Source of the DNA: Arthrobacter sp. B1805
GTDB taxonomy: Bacteria > Actinomycetota > Actinomycetes > Actinomycetales > Micrococcaceae
Reading direction: 5' to 3'
NCBI RefSeq assembly: GCF_002929745.1
Contig: NZ_PJIQ01000003.1
Span: 240,732 to 304,731 of the forward strand
DNA: 64,000 nt
Shown here: positions 35,000-44,408 of the stretch, piece after piece
How positions within the stretch are numbered: the stretch's first letter is position 1
Layout of the letters: each line of letters begins with the position of its first letter
Translations under genes and position numbers: made by a program
Notes under the pieces: model-generated
What the model was told of the DNA's origin: nothing
The model's input: only the letters and a program-made list of their open reading frames with translations
Databases searched by the model: none

Positions 35000-35710
35000 T
35001 TACTGGAATCCGGGTCCGAGGACGACGAGGATGCCGGAAGCGACGGAAGGGCTGTCCACGAGGCTCGCGATACCGAGATCGGCTGCTACCGCCTCGGCGC
35101 TGGCGCGCTGTGCTTCACCGCTGTAGAGGACCACCGAAGCATCGACGGGGGTACCGGCCCAGTTGCCGGGGAAAGCGGAGTTCCACCCGGCGGCGGCGAG
35201 TCGACCGGCCACCGAGGACGCCAGGCCCGGAGCGCCCGTGCCATTGAGGACGCTCACCGCTTGGGTCCGGTCGGGAACTCCGGCCTGCTCGTCGATGGCG
35301 GACGGAGTTGCGGCGGCGCCGACCTGTTCCGTCGGATCCGTGCTCACCGTCACGTCCGGGGTGACTGCGGGTGACGGCGTGCTCGACGCCGCTGGTGCAG
35401 CGGCCGAAGGTGCGCTTCCGGAGGCGGAAGCAGTGGGAGAAGAAGTGGCAGTGGCAGTGGCAGTGGCAGTGGCAGCCGGTGCCGGATCACTCGTGGTGGA
35501 GGTTGCAGATGCACCTTCGGTAGCACCGGCGAGGCCCAGCCGGGGAAGGATGAAGTAGGCGCCCAACCCGATGAGGAGTGCGAGGATCCCCACCGTGATC
35601 TTGAGTCCCAGACCGCTCGATCCTGCCGGAATGAGCCGTTCCCGGTGCACACCCTGGCGCGCGGAAGACTCCGGGATCCTGTCGAACTCGTCCCGCGGGT
35701 GGTCAGTCAT
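35000..35710 (-). CDS. LytR C-terminal (LytR_C) domain protein
   Basis: The product has 236 residues with a charged N-terminus and one membrane helix (about 36-57). A Thr/Ser/Ala/Pro linker includes five Ala-Thr units encoded by a hexanucleotide repeat (35445-35474). A C-terminal LytR_C domain (about 148-236) starts VSVLNGTGAPGLASSVAGRL and ends SGILVVLGPGF. It lacks the LCP catalytic domain. LytR_C proteins sit on the outer membrane face and are thought to take part in wall polymer attachment. The next upstream gene on the strand is DUF3263 (43-base gap), probably the same operon. Confidence 0.85.
   Translation of the reverse strand: MTDHPRDEFDRIPESSARQGVHRERLIPAGSSGLGLKITVGILALLIGLGAYFILPRLGLAGATEGASATSTTSDPAPAATATATATATSSPTASASGSAPSAAAPAASSTPSPAVTPDVTVSTDPTEQVGAAATPSAIDEQAGVPDRTQAVSVLNGTGAPGLASSVAGRLAAAGWNSAFPGNWAGTPVDASVVLYSGEAQRASAEAVAADLGIASLVDSPSVASGILVVLGPGFQ
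35445..35474. repeat. Hexanucleotide tandem repeat in LytR_C gene
   Basis: gtggca is repeated five times without change. It encodes Ala-Thr pairs on the minus strand. Slippage would add or remove two residues per unit and keep the frame. Confidence 0.9.
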
Positions 35711-35753
35711 GATTCAGGGTTGTCCTTCGGTGTGTCGGGTGCCTCGGGCGACG

Positions 35754-36059
35754 CTAGATGTCCGCACCCAGACGGCGTGCCGAGCGTTCCCTCTGGCGGG
35801 TGGACCTCAGTCGCCTCAGCCGCTTGACGAGCATGGGATCGTGCGCGAGCGCCGCCTCGGTGTCGATGAGCGCGTTGAGGAGTTGGTAGTAGTGGGTGGC
35901 GGACATGTTGAACAGGTCACGGATGGCCTGCTCCTTCGCGCCGGAATACTTCCACCACTCGCGTTCGAGCGCGAGCATGCGCTGCTCCCGGTCCCCGAGG
36001 GTCGGCTTCGCGTCCTGACCGGGGGGCGTGTCATCGATACGTCGCAGTGGCTCGGCCAT
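35754..36059 (-). CDS. DUF3263 family protein
   Basis: The product is 101 residues from ATG 36059 with ggaagcgg upstream. It contains [30 protein letters not shown] and [20 protein letters not shown], the conserved core of DUF3263. These are helical and HTH-like with a conserved WWKY motif, and end in Arg-rich [18 protein letters not shown]. The fold suggests DNA binding. It precedes LytR_C on the same strand and is divergent from ung. A longer start at 36089 is possible. Confidence 0.85.
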   Translation of the reverse strand: MAEPLRRIDDTPPGQDAKPTLGDREQRMLALEREWWKYSGAKEQAIRDLFNMSATHYYQLLNALIDTEAALAHDPMLVKRLRRLRSTRQRERSARRLGADI

Positions 36060-36168
36060 GTCCGCTTCCGCCTTCCGTCGACTCGGCACAACTCAGACCA
36101 TGGTAGTTCCGAATTACACGCCTGTCATTTACGCGGCACCTCAGAGCGGCACAGGCGAGAATGGGACC

Positions 36169-36993
36169 ATGATCCACGACGACGGCGCGCTCTTCGACCT
36201 GACGGATCTCCCCCGGGGCACGCAGCGGACGCCGAGCGTGCGCGATCCGCGACCACCGGCCTCTCCGCTGCCCGCGCCGAACGCTTCGTTCCCGTTCGCC
36301 GCTCCGGCGAGGGTGGAGGACCTGCTGCCCGCTGATTGGGCCGCTGCACTGAAACCCGTCGAGCCGGTCCTCCATGGGCTGGCAGGGGCCCTCACGGACG
36401 AGCTCTCCAGCGGCCGGCGGGTCCTGCCGGACGCGCAGCACATCCTCCGCGCCTTCACCTCGCCGCTCGATCGGGTGCGGGTCGTCATCGTGGGGCAGGA
36501 TCCCTACCCGACCGTCGGGCACGCCGTCGGGCTGAGCTTCGCCGTCGACCCCTCCACGCGACCCATCCCGCGTAGCCTCGTGAACATCTTCCGCGAGCTG
36601 TCCGCCGACACGGGGGCGGCGGTACCCGCGTCGGGTGACCTGTCGGGTTGGGCTGAGCAGGGAGTGCTCCTCCTCAACCGTGTCCTCACCGTGCGCGCCG
36701 GCGAGATCGCCTCGCACCGGGGCCTCGGGTGGGAACTCGTGACGGACGCAGCCATTCGGGCCCTCGTCACACGCGGAGGTCCGCTCGTCGCCGTCCTGTG
36801 GGGCAAGGACGCCCTCCGCCTCAAGCCTCTGCTCGGCCGGACACCCACGGTCGAGTCCGCGCATCCCAGCCCTCTGTCGGCCTCCCGTGGGTTCTTCGGC
36901 TCTCGGCCGTTCACCCGCGTGAACGGCCTGCTCGAACAGCAGGGCGCCGAGCCGATCGACTGGTCGCGAACAACTGCCCTCCGGGCCGCCTGA
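36169..36993 (+). CDS. ung: Uracil-DNA glycosylase, family 1
   Basis: This 274-residue base-excision repair enzyme removes uracil from DNA. The catalytic water-activating motif GQDPYP lies at 109-114 with Asp111, and the Leu-loop motif [13 protein letters not shown] has His232. The N-terminal 45 residues are a poorly conserved Pro/Ala-rich extension, longer than in typical bacterial Ung (about 220-230). ATG 36169 is taken as the start, and an internal start is possible. A strong hairpin follows the stop. Confidence 0.95.
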   Translation: MIHDDGALFDLTDLPRGTQRTPSVRDPRPPASPLPAPNASFPFAAPARVEDLLPADWAAALKPVEPVLHGLAGALTDELSSGRRVLPDAQHILRAFTSPLDRVRVVIVGQDPYPTVGHAVGLSFAVDPSTRPIPRSLVNIFRELSADTGAAVPASGDLSGWAEQGVLLLNRVLTVRAGEIASHRGLGWELVTDAAIRALVTRGGPLVAVLWGKDALRLKPLLGRTPTVESAHPSPLSASRGFFGSRPFTRVNGLLEQQGAEPIDWSRTTALRAA

Positions 36994-36998
36994 GCGCT

Positions 36999-37025
36999 CC
37001 GTCCCTCGGCGGCGCCGAGGGACGG
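36999..37025 (+). terminator. Terminator after ung
   Basis: ccgtccctcggcg pairs perfectly with cgccgagggacgg around a one-base centre, beginning 5 bases after the ung stop. There is only a weak T-tract. Confidence 0.7.
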
Positions 37026-37097
37026 TCTCCAGTACGACGCCTGCCCCCGGCTCTCGAGGGGACGGCCCCTCCAGGATCCGGAGGTCGGCAGGGCAGC

Positions 37098-38792
37098 CTA
37101 TCGCCGCCGGTTGCGCTGCCTCTCGTTGGAGCTGAGCTTCCGCGTGAAGGGCCGCGCGAGGTTGTCGCCCAGCACGACGCCTGCGGCGATCGCCAGCACG
37201 ACGGTCAGCGCATTGAAGAGCCCCAGCGCTCCGCCGGATCCGACGTCGGGCTCGATCGTGAGCGCGTACATGGAGCGGAAGATGGTGAGCCCGGGATACA
37301 GGAAGAGGACAGCGGGCACCGCGACGACGAGTTGTGGAGCCCCGAGCCGGAGGGCGACGATGCGGGCCAACGCGCCGATCAGGATCGCGGCCAGCGCCGG
37401 CGCGAGCCGGTACCCGACGCCGGCCGTCATGGCGCTGACCAGCAGGAGGTAGCCGGCCACTGCGACGAGCGACGTCGGGATCACGAGCTTCACGTCGGTC
37501 TGCTCCGCGATGCAGATCATGGCCACGGCGATGAAGATCAGCACGGCGACAACGGGCCAGGGGTACTGGGAGCCGGCTGACTGGAGGACCTCGAGCTCAG
37601 GGATTCCGAGTGCTGCCCCGACGACCAGCGCGACGGCGATCCCTGCCACGAGGGCCGCGAACACAAGGATCGCAGAAAGGAACCTGCCGGCTGCGGTGAC
37701 GGGGAATCCGTTGATCGCGTCCTGGGTGGCGGACACGAGCCGGCCGGTCGGCAGCAGCAGGAGGATGCCGCCCACCACCACGAGCGCCGGTTCGATCGGA
37801 ACCCGGAGCCACCAGAACAGCATTGCCACAAGGGTGATGAGCGCGGAGGACGTCGCCACGGAGAAGAACTCGGGAACCCTCCACTCGCCGAGTTTCCGGC
37901 TCACGAGGTCCACCAGGATGCAGCTGACGAACCCGACGAGGGATCCGAGCGGCGTGCCTCCGATGAAGGCGACGATCGCGGCGGAGAAAATTCCGAAGGC
38001 CGCCGTCACCATCCACCGCGGGAAGGGCTTCGGTCGGTGGGTGATCTCGTCGAGCCGGTGTGCAGCCTCCGTGCGGGAGACGCCGCCGTCAGCGATGTCG
38101 GACACGAGGCGGTGGATGGCAGTGAGCCCTGCGTAGTTGTTGGTCCATGACCGCACCACGCGCAGCACCGTGGTCGGCGTCTGGTCCTTGGCCGAGTAGT
38201 TCAGCACGACGGACTGGTTGGTGATGTCGACCTCGATGTCGTCCAGACCGAAAGCCGCTGTGACGGCGATGATGCTGGTCTCCACCTCCAACGCGCCCGC
38301 CCCGTACCGGAACATGGTCTCCGCCAGGTTGAGCGCGAAGTCCAGTGCTTTCCGAGCGCTGGCATCGGGGCCGCCGACCTGGATCATCGGATTGGCATAG
38401 GGGCTTCCGGCCAGGCGCTCGACGATGCTCATCGCCTGCGTGGGCGGGGCTTCGCCCTGCACGAGGCGGCGGAGCATGGAGCGGGCAGCAGCGTTGGAGC
38501 GCCCCGCTGAGGGTACGCGCTCGGGAGTGGTCGGCAGGGCGTCCGTGGGACGAACCGCTTGCTGGCGCTGGCGACCGGCGCGCGCCGGCCTCGGCTGGGT
38601 TGCCGATTTCCTGCCCGGTTTCGTGGCGGATCGGTCGCCACCGCCATCTCCGGCCCGCTTGCCCGCAGCCAGTTTCTTCTTCTCGTCAGCAGTAGGGTCG
38701 AAGGGGCGCTGGATCACCGGAAGCGCCTCCGCCACCGGCGAAGGATTGGTGGAAGGCGATGGGCCGTCCCCGGGGGTGGAACCGTCTTTCAC
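37098..38792 (-). CDS. ThrE-type threonine/serine exporter
   Basis: This 564-residue protein contains the two-domain ThrE architecture seen in Corynebacterium. After a disordered Arg/Pro-rich N-terminus (~1-120) comes a cytoplasmic domain with FALNLAETMFRYGAGALEVETSI. About ten membrane helices follow (from ~250), including the repeated IGGTPLGSLVGFVSCILVD region. GTG start, read from minus strand. It likely exports threonine/serine driven by proton-motive force. The C-terminal end is Arg-rich. It stands alone between ung and a Fem gene. Confidence 0.85.
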   Translation of the reverse strand: MKDGSTPGDGPSPSTNPSPVAEALPVIQRPFDPTADEKKKLAAGKRAGDGGGDRSATKPGRKSATQPRPARAGRQRQQAVRPTDALPTTPERVPSAGRSNAAARSMLRRLVQGEAPPTQAMSIVERLAGSPYANPMIQVGGPDASARKALDFALNLAETMFRYGAGALEVETSIIAVTAAFGLDDIEVDITNQSVVLNYSAKDQTPTTVLRVVRSWTNNYAGLTAIHRLVSDIADGGVSRTEAAHRLDEITHRPKPFPRWMVTAAFGIFSAAIVAFIGGTPLGSLVGFVSCILVDLVSRKLGEWRVPEFFSVATSSALITLVAMLFWWLRVPIEPALVVVGGILLLLPTGRLVSATQDAINGFPVTAAGRFLSAILVFAALVAGIAVALVVGAALGIPELEVLQSAGSQYPWPVVAVLIFIAVAMICIAEQTDVKLVIPTSLVAVAGYLLLVSAMTAGVGYRLAPALAAILIGALARIVALRLGAPQLVVAVPAVLFLYPGLTIFRSMYALTIEPDVGSGGALGLFNALTVVLAIAAGVVLGDNLARPFTRKLSSNERQRNRRR

Positions 38793-38838
38793 AGCCGCCT
38801 TTCATGCTCCATCACCGCGGCGGACCGCGGGCTTCTCC

Positions 38839-39912
38839 TCAGTAGAACGGTTGGTGCGTCCGGCGCCAGTGCACCTGACGCGCTACGCGTTCGGCGATCG
38901 TGGTCCACACACGATACTTCCAGCCGCTGACGACCACGTCGTAGCAACCCGCGAAGTCGGTGACGGTCTTGGTGAAGCTCGTCTTGAACAGCCCGAGGCC
39001 GTGGTGCGGGTGGCTCGTGTCCTTGAGCTGATCGCTCGGCGGCGTGCCACAGAAGTCGTACTCGACGATGCCGAACTCGTCCTTCAGGTCGGTGATGGCG
39101 CGCCACTGCACGAGGTGGGAATCCCCGTACTGCTTGCGTCCGGGACGCGAACCACCGTCCTTGTACGTACCCTTCGAGCCGTAGTTGATGACGAAGGCCC
39201 CCACCGAGGGTTCCCCGTCCTCGTGCACGAAGTAGAAGCGCCCCTGGCCGGCATCGACGAAGTTCTGCCAGAAGCGGCTGTAGTACTCGAACGAGCGCAT
39301 CCGCGCGGCGGATCGGTCCTCGATGTGCCCCATGAGGGAGTACATCGCACGGAACGTCTCTTCGCTGGGTTCCATGCGCTGCACCTCGACGCCCTCGCGG
39401 AGCGCGCGCCGCACGGCGTTCCGGCCGCGGGAGTGCAGGTTGCGCAGCAGTTGGTTCGCCTCCGGTGTGGTGTCCAGGATGGCGGTGCTGTCGTTGGGCT
39501 GCAGGTTGAAGGTCTTCACGAGTCCCGCGGCGGTGAAGGCGTCACGGAGCTCGGGGGTGTCGATCAGGTCCGGCTCCACCTTGATGGCGAAGACGTTGTG
39601 CCCCTCCCTGCGCGCGAGGTCGGCGACGGCCCGGGCGGCACCCGGGACGTGCGCGGCATCGGTCACCGCCGGCCCCTTGATGAGGTACCACAGCGCCCCG
39701 ATCACGGGCAGCTTCTTTTCCAAGATGAGATTGTGGCTGGTGTAGCCGGGACCGTCGAGCACCACGAACCGGGGCCGCCATCCGTGGTGCGACTTCACCT
39801 CGGCGAAGGCGGCGGACTGGAGCATGTTTCCACCACCCGGGTTCGCCGTGACGAGCGCATCCCAGTTCTGCTGCTCAATTCCGGTGGCGAAACGAGCGCT
39901 GAAATCGACCAA
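38839..39912 (-). CDS. Fem-type peptidoglycan bridge aminoacyltransferase
   Basis: The product has 357 residues in the FemABX/MurM family. These enzymes use aminoacyl-tRNA to add residues to the peptidoglycan side chain (interpeptide bridge). It shows two GNAT-like halves. Conserved stretches are LQSAAFAEVKSHHGWRPRFV and GRNAVRRALREGVEV in the first, and FYFVHEDGEPSVGAFVINYGSK, GDSHLVQWRAI and GLGLFKTSF in the second. The TTG start at 39912 has tgagga about 5 bases before. It is on the same strand as the ThrE gene, 46 bases upstream, so may be co-transcribed. The amino acid added is unknown. Confidence 0.88.
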   Translation of the reverse strand: MVDFSARFATGIEQQNWDALVTANPGGGNMLQSAAFAEVKSHHGWRPRFVVLDGPGYTSHNLILEKKLPVIGALWYLIKGPAVTDAAHVPGAARAVADLARREGHNVFAIKVEPDLIDTPELRDAFTAAGLVKTFNLQPNDSTAILDTTPEANQLLRNLHSRGRNAVRRALREGVEVQRMEPSEETFRAMYSLMGHIEDRSAARMRSFEYYSRFWQNFVDAGQGRFYFVHEDGEPSVGAFVINYGSKGTYKDGGSRPGRKQYGDSHLVQWRAITDLKDEFGIVEYDFCGTPPSDQLKDTSHPHHGLGLFKTSFTKTVTDFAGCYDVVVSGWKYRVWTTIAERVARQVHWRRTHQPFY

Positions 39913-40060
39913 GATTCCTCATTCACTGGTGGGCGGCAACCGAAGGACGCGGTCAAGTCTAGCGGTTGGACGATCCCTCACCCGGCACCATGACGCAAAG
40001 GTTGCCCCGGTGAACGGAGCGCCCTGTACTCGTCCGATCAGGGTGGTTAGCATCAGGATC

Positions 40061-41065
40061 ATGGACTTCAGATACCTCGGAAACAGCGGCTTCAAGATCT
40101 CGGAGATCACCTACGGCAACTGGCTGACGCACGGCTCCCAGGTGGAGAACGACGTCGCCACCCAGTGCGTGCGCGCGGCGCTCGACGTCGGGATCACCAC
40201 GTTCGACACAGCGGATGTGTACGCGAACACCGCGGCAGAGACCGTCCTCGGTGAGGCACTGAAGGGCGAGCGCCGACAGTCGCTCGAGATCTTCACCAAG
40301 GTCTGGGGGGCCACTGGCCCCAAGGGCCACAACGACGTCGGGCTCTCGCGCAAGCACATCATGGAGTCGATCGACGGCTCCCTGCAGCGCCTTCAGACCG
40401 ATTACGTCGACCTGTACCAGGCCCACCGGTACGACTACGAGACTCCGCTCGAGGAGACGATGCAGGCCTTCGCGGACATCGTGCGCCAGGGGAAGGCCCT
40501 GTACATCGGAGTCAGCGAATGGACCGCTCAGCAGATCCGCGACGGCCACGCCCTCTCGAAGGAGCTCGGTTTCCAGCTGATCTCCAACCAACCTCAGTAC
40601 TCGATGCTGTGGCGGGTCATCGAAGGTGAGGTCGTGCCCACCTCGGAAGAGCTCGGACTGTCGCAGATCGTCTGGTCCCCCGTCGCACAGGGCGTGCTGA
40701 CCGGCAAGTACAAGCCTGGCCAGCAGCCCGAGCAGGGGACGCGCGCCTCGGACGACAAGGGCGGTGCGGACATGATCAAGCGCTGGATGGGCGACGAGGT
40801 CCTCACCGGCGTCCAGAAGCTCGCCCCCATCGCGGACGGAGTGGGCCTCACGCTGGCGCAGCTGGCGATCGCCTGGGTGCTGCAGAACAAGAACGTCGCC
40901 TCGGCGATCATCGGGGCCTCGCGGCCCGAGCAGGTGGAGTCGAACGCCGTCGCAGCCGGCGTGAAGCTCGAGGACGACGTCCTGAAGGCGATCGACGACG
41001 CGATCGGTGACCTTGCCGAGACCGACGTAGCAAAGACCGTCTCCCCCGAAACGCGCCCGGTCTGA
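40061..41065 (+). CDS. Aldo/keto reductase
   Basis: This 334-residue TIM-barrel NADPH-dependent reductase has the AKR catalytic tetrad: Asp49 (TTFDTADVY), Tyr54, Lys80 (IFTKVWG) and His122 (YQAHRYDYETP). The sequence resembles the voltage-gated K-channel beta-like subfamily (AKR6-like) that reduces carbonyls. ATG 40061 with agga just before. Its stop overlaps the epimerase start (TGATG), so both are made from one mRNA and may act on a sugar-type carbonyl. The substrate is unknown. Confidence 0.93.
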   Translation: MDFRYLGNSGFKISEITYGNWLTHGSQVENDVATQCVRAALDVGITTFDTADVYANTAAETVLGEALKGERRQSLEIFTKVWGATGPKGHNDVGLSRKHIMESIDGSLQRLQTDYVDLYQAHRYDYETPLEETMQAFADIVRQGKALYIGVSEWTAQQIRDGHALSKELGFQLISNQPQYSMLWRVIEGEVVPTSEELGLSQIVWSPVAQGVLTGKYKPGQQPEQGTRASDDKGGADMIKRWMGDEVLTGVQKLAPIADGVGLTLAQLAIAWVLQNKNVASAIIGASRPEQVESNAVAAGVKLEDDVLKAIDDAIGDLAETDVAKTVSPETRPV

Positions 41066-41931
41066 TGGCGTCCCCGACGACATCGCTGAACGTCGCCGTC
41101 ACCGGTTCGAGCGGCAAGCTGGGGCGCAGCGTCGTCCGCGGCCTGCGGGAGGCTGGTCATACCGTCCTCGAACTCGACCAGTACGGCGAGCGCAGCCCGG
41201 GATTCCTGCGGATCGATCTCCGCGACTACGGGCAGGTGGTCGATGCCCTGCTCGGGGTGGACGACCGGCATGCCGGGTTCGACGCCGTCGTGCACCTCGG
41301 TGCCATCCCCGCCCCTGGGCTGCAGGCGGACGTCGCGACCTTCCACAACAACATGACGGCCACGTACAACGTCTTCCAGGCCTGCCGCCGGGCAGGGATC
41401 AAACGCATCGTCTACGCGTCGAGCGAGACCGTCCTCGGGCTGCCGTTCGACACGCCTCCCCCGTACATCCCTGTCGACGAGGACTACCCGGCCCGGCCCG
41501 AGAGCACGTATTCACTGGTCAAGCACCTCGAGGAACAGCTGGCCATCGAGCTCGCGCGCTGGGATCCGGAGCTGAGCATCACGGCGCTCCGGTTCTCGAA
41601 CGTGATGGACCCGGAGGATTACGCGGAGTTCCCCTCCTTCGACGCCGACGCCACGGCCCGGAAGTGGAACCTGTGGGGGTACATCGATGGTCGTGACGGC
41701 GCCCAGGCGGTGCAGAAGGCTCTGGAGAACGCTGCTCCCGGCTTCGACCGTTTCATCATCGCCGCAGCGGACACCGTCATGGGCCGGACGAGTGCGGACC
41801 TGGCGGCCGAGGTGTTCCCCGGCGTCGACGTCACGCGGGAGATCGGTGAGCACGAGACCCTCCTCTCGATCGATAAGGCCCGGCGCCTCCTGGGCTACGA
41901 GCCCCGGCACACCTGGCGCGATCACGCCTAG
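41065..41931 (+). CDS. NAD-dependent epimerase/dehydratase family protein
   Basis: The protein has 288 residues, an extended SDR with a Rossmann motif TGSSGKLG (13-20), an acidic Asp in LELDQYG for NAD, VVHLGAIPAP, and a catalytic Ser/Tyr/Lys set in YASSETV and STYSLVK. The C-terminal half carries substrate-binding ALRFSNV. Such enzymes act on nucleotide sugars or related diols. The exact substrate is not visible. One-base coupling to the aldo/keto reductase suggests a shared pathway. Confidence 0.9.
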   Translation: MASPTTSLNVAVTGSSGKLGRSVVRGLREAGHTVLELDQYGERSPGFLRIDLRDYGQVVDALLGVDDRHAGFDAVVHLGAIPAPGLQADVATFHNNMTATYNVFQACRRAGIKRIVYASSETVLGLPFDTPPPYIPVDEDYPARPESTYSLVKHLEEQLAIELARWDPELSITALRFSNVMDPEDYAEFPSFDADATARKWNLWGYIDGRDGAQAVQKALENAAPGFDRFIIAAADTVMGRTSADLAAEVFPGVDVTREIGEHETLLSIDKARRLLGYEPRHTWRDHA

Positions 41932-42033
41932 CGGAGCCGATGCGGTCCGGGCGGAGGCCGAACTGTCGCCCAGACCGATTCATCAGTAGGCTGATGATCG
42001 AAGGATGCACAGCACCGACGAAAGGCAGAGAAG

Positions 42034-42486
42034 ATGACCGAGAACCTTCCCGATGAGGAACTGACCATCGTGGGCGAGGAGCCCGACGTGCCGAACGACT
42101 CGTTGGCGCCAGAGGCCTTCGACCCGGTCCTCGAGGGCCAGCCGGACTCCTACGAGGGCGCGGCCGAGGAGAATCCGGACCGCTGGCAGGAGGACCCCCT
42201 CCTGCAGGACGAGCCGGGCGTCGAGGAGACCGGCGACGACGAGAACGGCGTCTCCGAGGTCGGCGAGGAGGGCTACCTCAGCGATCAGACCCTTCGCCAG
42301 GAGACCGCCGAGGCCCGCTTCGAGCACGGCGAAGAGCAGTATCCGCCCGAGGAGCCCATGCTCGGCGAGGCTGCTGCGGACGTCGATTTCGGCATGATGG
42401 AGGACGACGACGTCGATGCGAGCGACGATCCCGCCAACCGCGGCGGCTCCCCGCTGAGCGCGATGGACGAGCAGGACATCAAGTAG
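42034..42486 (+). CDS. Acidic uncharacterised protein
   Basis: This 150-residue protein is extremely acidic (about one third Asp/Glu) with few basic residues. It has no signal or membrane span and contains repeated Pro/Glu/Asp stretches such as EDPLLQDEPG and EEGYLSDQTLRQETAEARF. ATG 42034 has gaaaggcagag upstream. Acidic Glu/Asp-rich small proteins of this type are frequent in Micrococcaceae and often annotated only as hypothetical. It could be a stress or chaperone-type disordered protein, which is my inference. A strong terminator follows. Confidence 0.75.
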   Translation: MTENLPDEELTIVGEEPDVPNDSLAPEAFDPVLEGQPDSYEGAAEENPDRWQEDPLLQDEPGVEETGDDENGVSEVGEEGYLSDQTLRQETAEARFEHGEEQYPPEEPMLGEAAADVDFGMMEDDDVDASDDPANRGGSPLSAMDEQDIK

Positions 42487-42509
42487 CGGCGTAGCGCGCG
42501 CACCGGAGG

Positions 42510-42532
42510 AGCCCCGAGCAGTGCTCGGGGCT
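42510..42532 (+). terminator. Terminator after acidic protein gene
   Basis: agccccgagca pairs with tgctcggggct around a single base, followed by TCG and scattered Ts. It starts 24 bases after the stop at 42486. Confidence 0.75.
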
Positions 42533-42580
42533 TCGCTGCGTCCGGGCCCGCCCCATGACGGTGGCAGCGCGTCCACCCCG

Positions 42581-42678
42581 TTGTCCCGAGTCCGTTGTCC
42601 CGAGTCCGTTGTCCCGAGTCCGCCGCCCCGAGTCCGCCGCCCCGAGTCCGCCGCCCCGAGTCCGCCGTCCCCAGTCCG
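42581..42678. repeat. 14-bp tandem repeat, 7 copies, after MFS stop
   Basis: Seven tandem units of 14 bases run without gaps: ttgtcccgagtccg three times, ccgccccgagtccg three times, then ccgtccccagtccg. They begin 50 bases downstream of the terminator at 42510-42532 and end 22 bases after the MFS gene stop (42701). The shared core ccgagtccg is constant in the first six copies. It is not part of any credible gene. Confidence 0.9.
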
Positions 42679-42700
42679 CTGTCGGTCCGCCGCGCGCACG

Positions 42701-44221
42701 TCATGACGAGCGGTGGTCGCCCCGCATCGTCCCCGCCGGGCGGTGGCCGCGCACAGCGGCGGTCGCGGCCGGAGGGCCGTCGATCGCACAATGCGCCGGA
42801 TGCACGGACTGAGCACGCGCCGCGCCCACCGGAAGTGTCGGCGTGCGGATGGTGAGCGCAGCCAGGAGTCCCCCGAGCACGAGTACGACGGCCCCGATGA
42901 CGCACGCCGTGTCGAAACCCGCCTCGAACTGCACTGCGTCGCTGTAGGCGTCACCGCTGAGCCCCACAGCGGCCGGTAGAACCGCGATGGCGATCAGGCC
43001 TGCAGCACGCGCGACGGCGTTGTTCACCCCGGACGCCAGGCCCGCCTGGTGCTCGGGCACCGAGGACAGTGCGGTCGAGGTCAGGGGCGCCACGAGCAGG
43101 GACAGCCCCAGCCCGAGGACGACCACCGCGGGCAGCACATCGAGCAGGTAGGACGCCGCCGGGCCGATCCGCAGCATGAGGACCAGCGCCAGGGCGCACA
43201 CCAACGGTCCGGCAGTCATCGGGATCCTCGGGCCGATTCGAGCACTCAGAGCACCCGCACGCGGCGAGAGGGCGAGCATGAGTGCGGTGATCGGAAGCAT
43301 CGCGACTCCCGAGGCCACCGGACTGAAGCCCCCCACGACCTGCAGGTGGACGACCAGGAGGAAGAAGATGCCGCCGAACACCGCATAGATGAGGAAGGTG
43401 ACCGCGTTCGCCGCGCTGAACTGCCGGTTGCCGAAGATCCGCAGTGGCAGCATGGGGTGCCCGGTGCGCCACTCGACGAGGAGGAAGGCCATGGCCGCCG
43501 TGATTCCGAGGATGCCGCAGGCGAGTACTGCGGGGGAGCCGACTCCACGGGCCGGAGCCTCGATCAGCGCATACGTGGTGCCGCCTAGCGCCAGGGCGCC
43601 CAGCACCGCTCCCCCGACGTCGAGCCTGCCGGTCGCCTCGGCATCGTGCGTCTCCGGCACGTGCCGCGCGGCGATCCAGACGACGACGGCGGCGATGGGT
43701 ACGTTGATGAGGAAGATCCAGCGCCAGGAGACGCTCTCCACGATCCAGCCACCGAGGAACGGACCGATGGCCGTCGCGACGCCGCCCAGTCCAGACCAGG
43801 CACCGATGGCACGGGCGCGGTCCTCGCCGGAGAAGGTGGCCTGGATGATGGCGAGGCTGCCCGGAGTCAGGAGGGCGCCGCCCACGCCCTGAAGAGCGCG
43901 CGCGGCGATGAGCAGTCCGGCGTCGGGAGCGAGCCCGCAGAGCAGGGATGCGACCGCGAACCAGATCACGCCCAGGACGAAGATGCGTCGCCTGCCGTAG
44001 CGGTCCCCCAGGGATCCGCCCAGCAGGATGAAGGACGCGAGTGTCAGCGTGTAGCCGGTGACCATCCACTGAAGGGCTGCGAAGTCGGCGTCGAGGTCCG
44101 CGCCCATGGTCGGCAGTGCGATGTTGACGACGGTCGCGTCGATGCCCGCGAGGCCCGAACCCAGGACGGTGGCCAGCAGGACCCATCGCGCCGGTGCGGT
44201 CTTCATCCGGATTCCGCCCAT
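42701..44221 (-). CDS. DHA2-type 14-TM MFS drug transporter
   Basis: The transporter has 506 residues and about 14 membrane helices. It shows the DHA2 hallmarks: GSGLAGIDATVVNIALP in TM1, WMVTGYTLTLASFILLGGSLGDRYGRRR at loop 2-3 (motif A), LQGVGGALLTPGSLAII (motif C-like) and WRWIFLINVPIA. ATG 44221 has ggggag 8 bases upstream. It probably exports a cationic drug or disinfectant. The C-terminal ~25 residues are atypical, Pro/His/Ala-rich, ending next to the 14-bp repeat block. This suggests the 3' end was altered or extended by repeat turnover. Confidence 0.9.
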   Translation of the reverse strand: MGGIRMKTAPARWVLLATVLGSGLAGIDATVVNIALPTMGADLDADFAALQWMVTGYTLTLASFILLGGSLGDRYGRRRIFVLGVIWFAVASLLCGLAPDAGLLIAARALQGVGGALLTPGSLAIIQATFSGEDRARAIGAWSGLGGVATAIGPFLGGWIVESVSWRWIFLINVPIAAVVVWIAARHVPETHDAEATGRLDVGGAVLGALALGGTTYALIEAPARGVGSPAVLACGILGITAAMAFLLVEWRTGHPMLPLRIFGNRQFSAANAVTFLIYAVFGGIFFLLVVHLQVVGGFSPVASGVAMLPITALMLALSPRAGALSARIGPRIPMTAGPLVCALALVLMLRIGPAASYLLDVLPAVVVLGLGLSLLVAPLTSTALSSVPEHQAGLASGVNNAVARAAGLIAIAVLPAAVGLSGDAYSDAVQFEAGFDTACVIGAVVLVLGGLLAALTIRTPTLPVGAARAQSVHPAHCAIDGPPAATAAVRGHRPAGTMRGDHRSS

Positions 44222-44408
44222 AGCCGCGCTCCCCTACCCTTCGTCGCCCCGCCATGCCGCGGAGCCATGGTCAGTGTGGCACTCCACCGCCCCCGGGACC
44301 ACCACCCCGCCGCTCCGTAGTGAGCTCCGTGACGAGGGCCACTTCCGGAATACCACTCGGGAATGCCCTGTTACCGCCCTCAGGACTCCGATTCGGAAAG
44401 CAGGACCC

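Noticed and set aside
42581..42678. Possible CRISPR array
   Set aside because: Units are 14 bp and contiguous with no spacers, and no cas gene is nearby.
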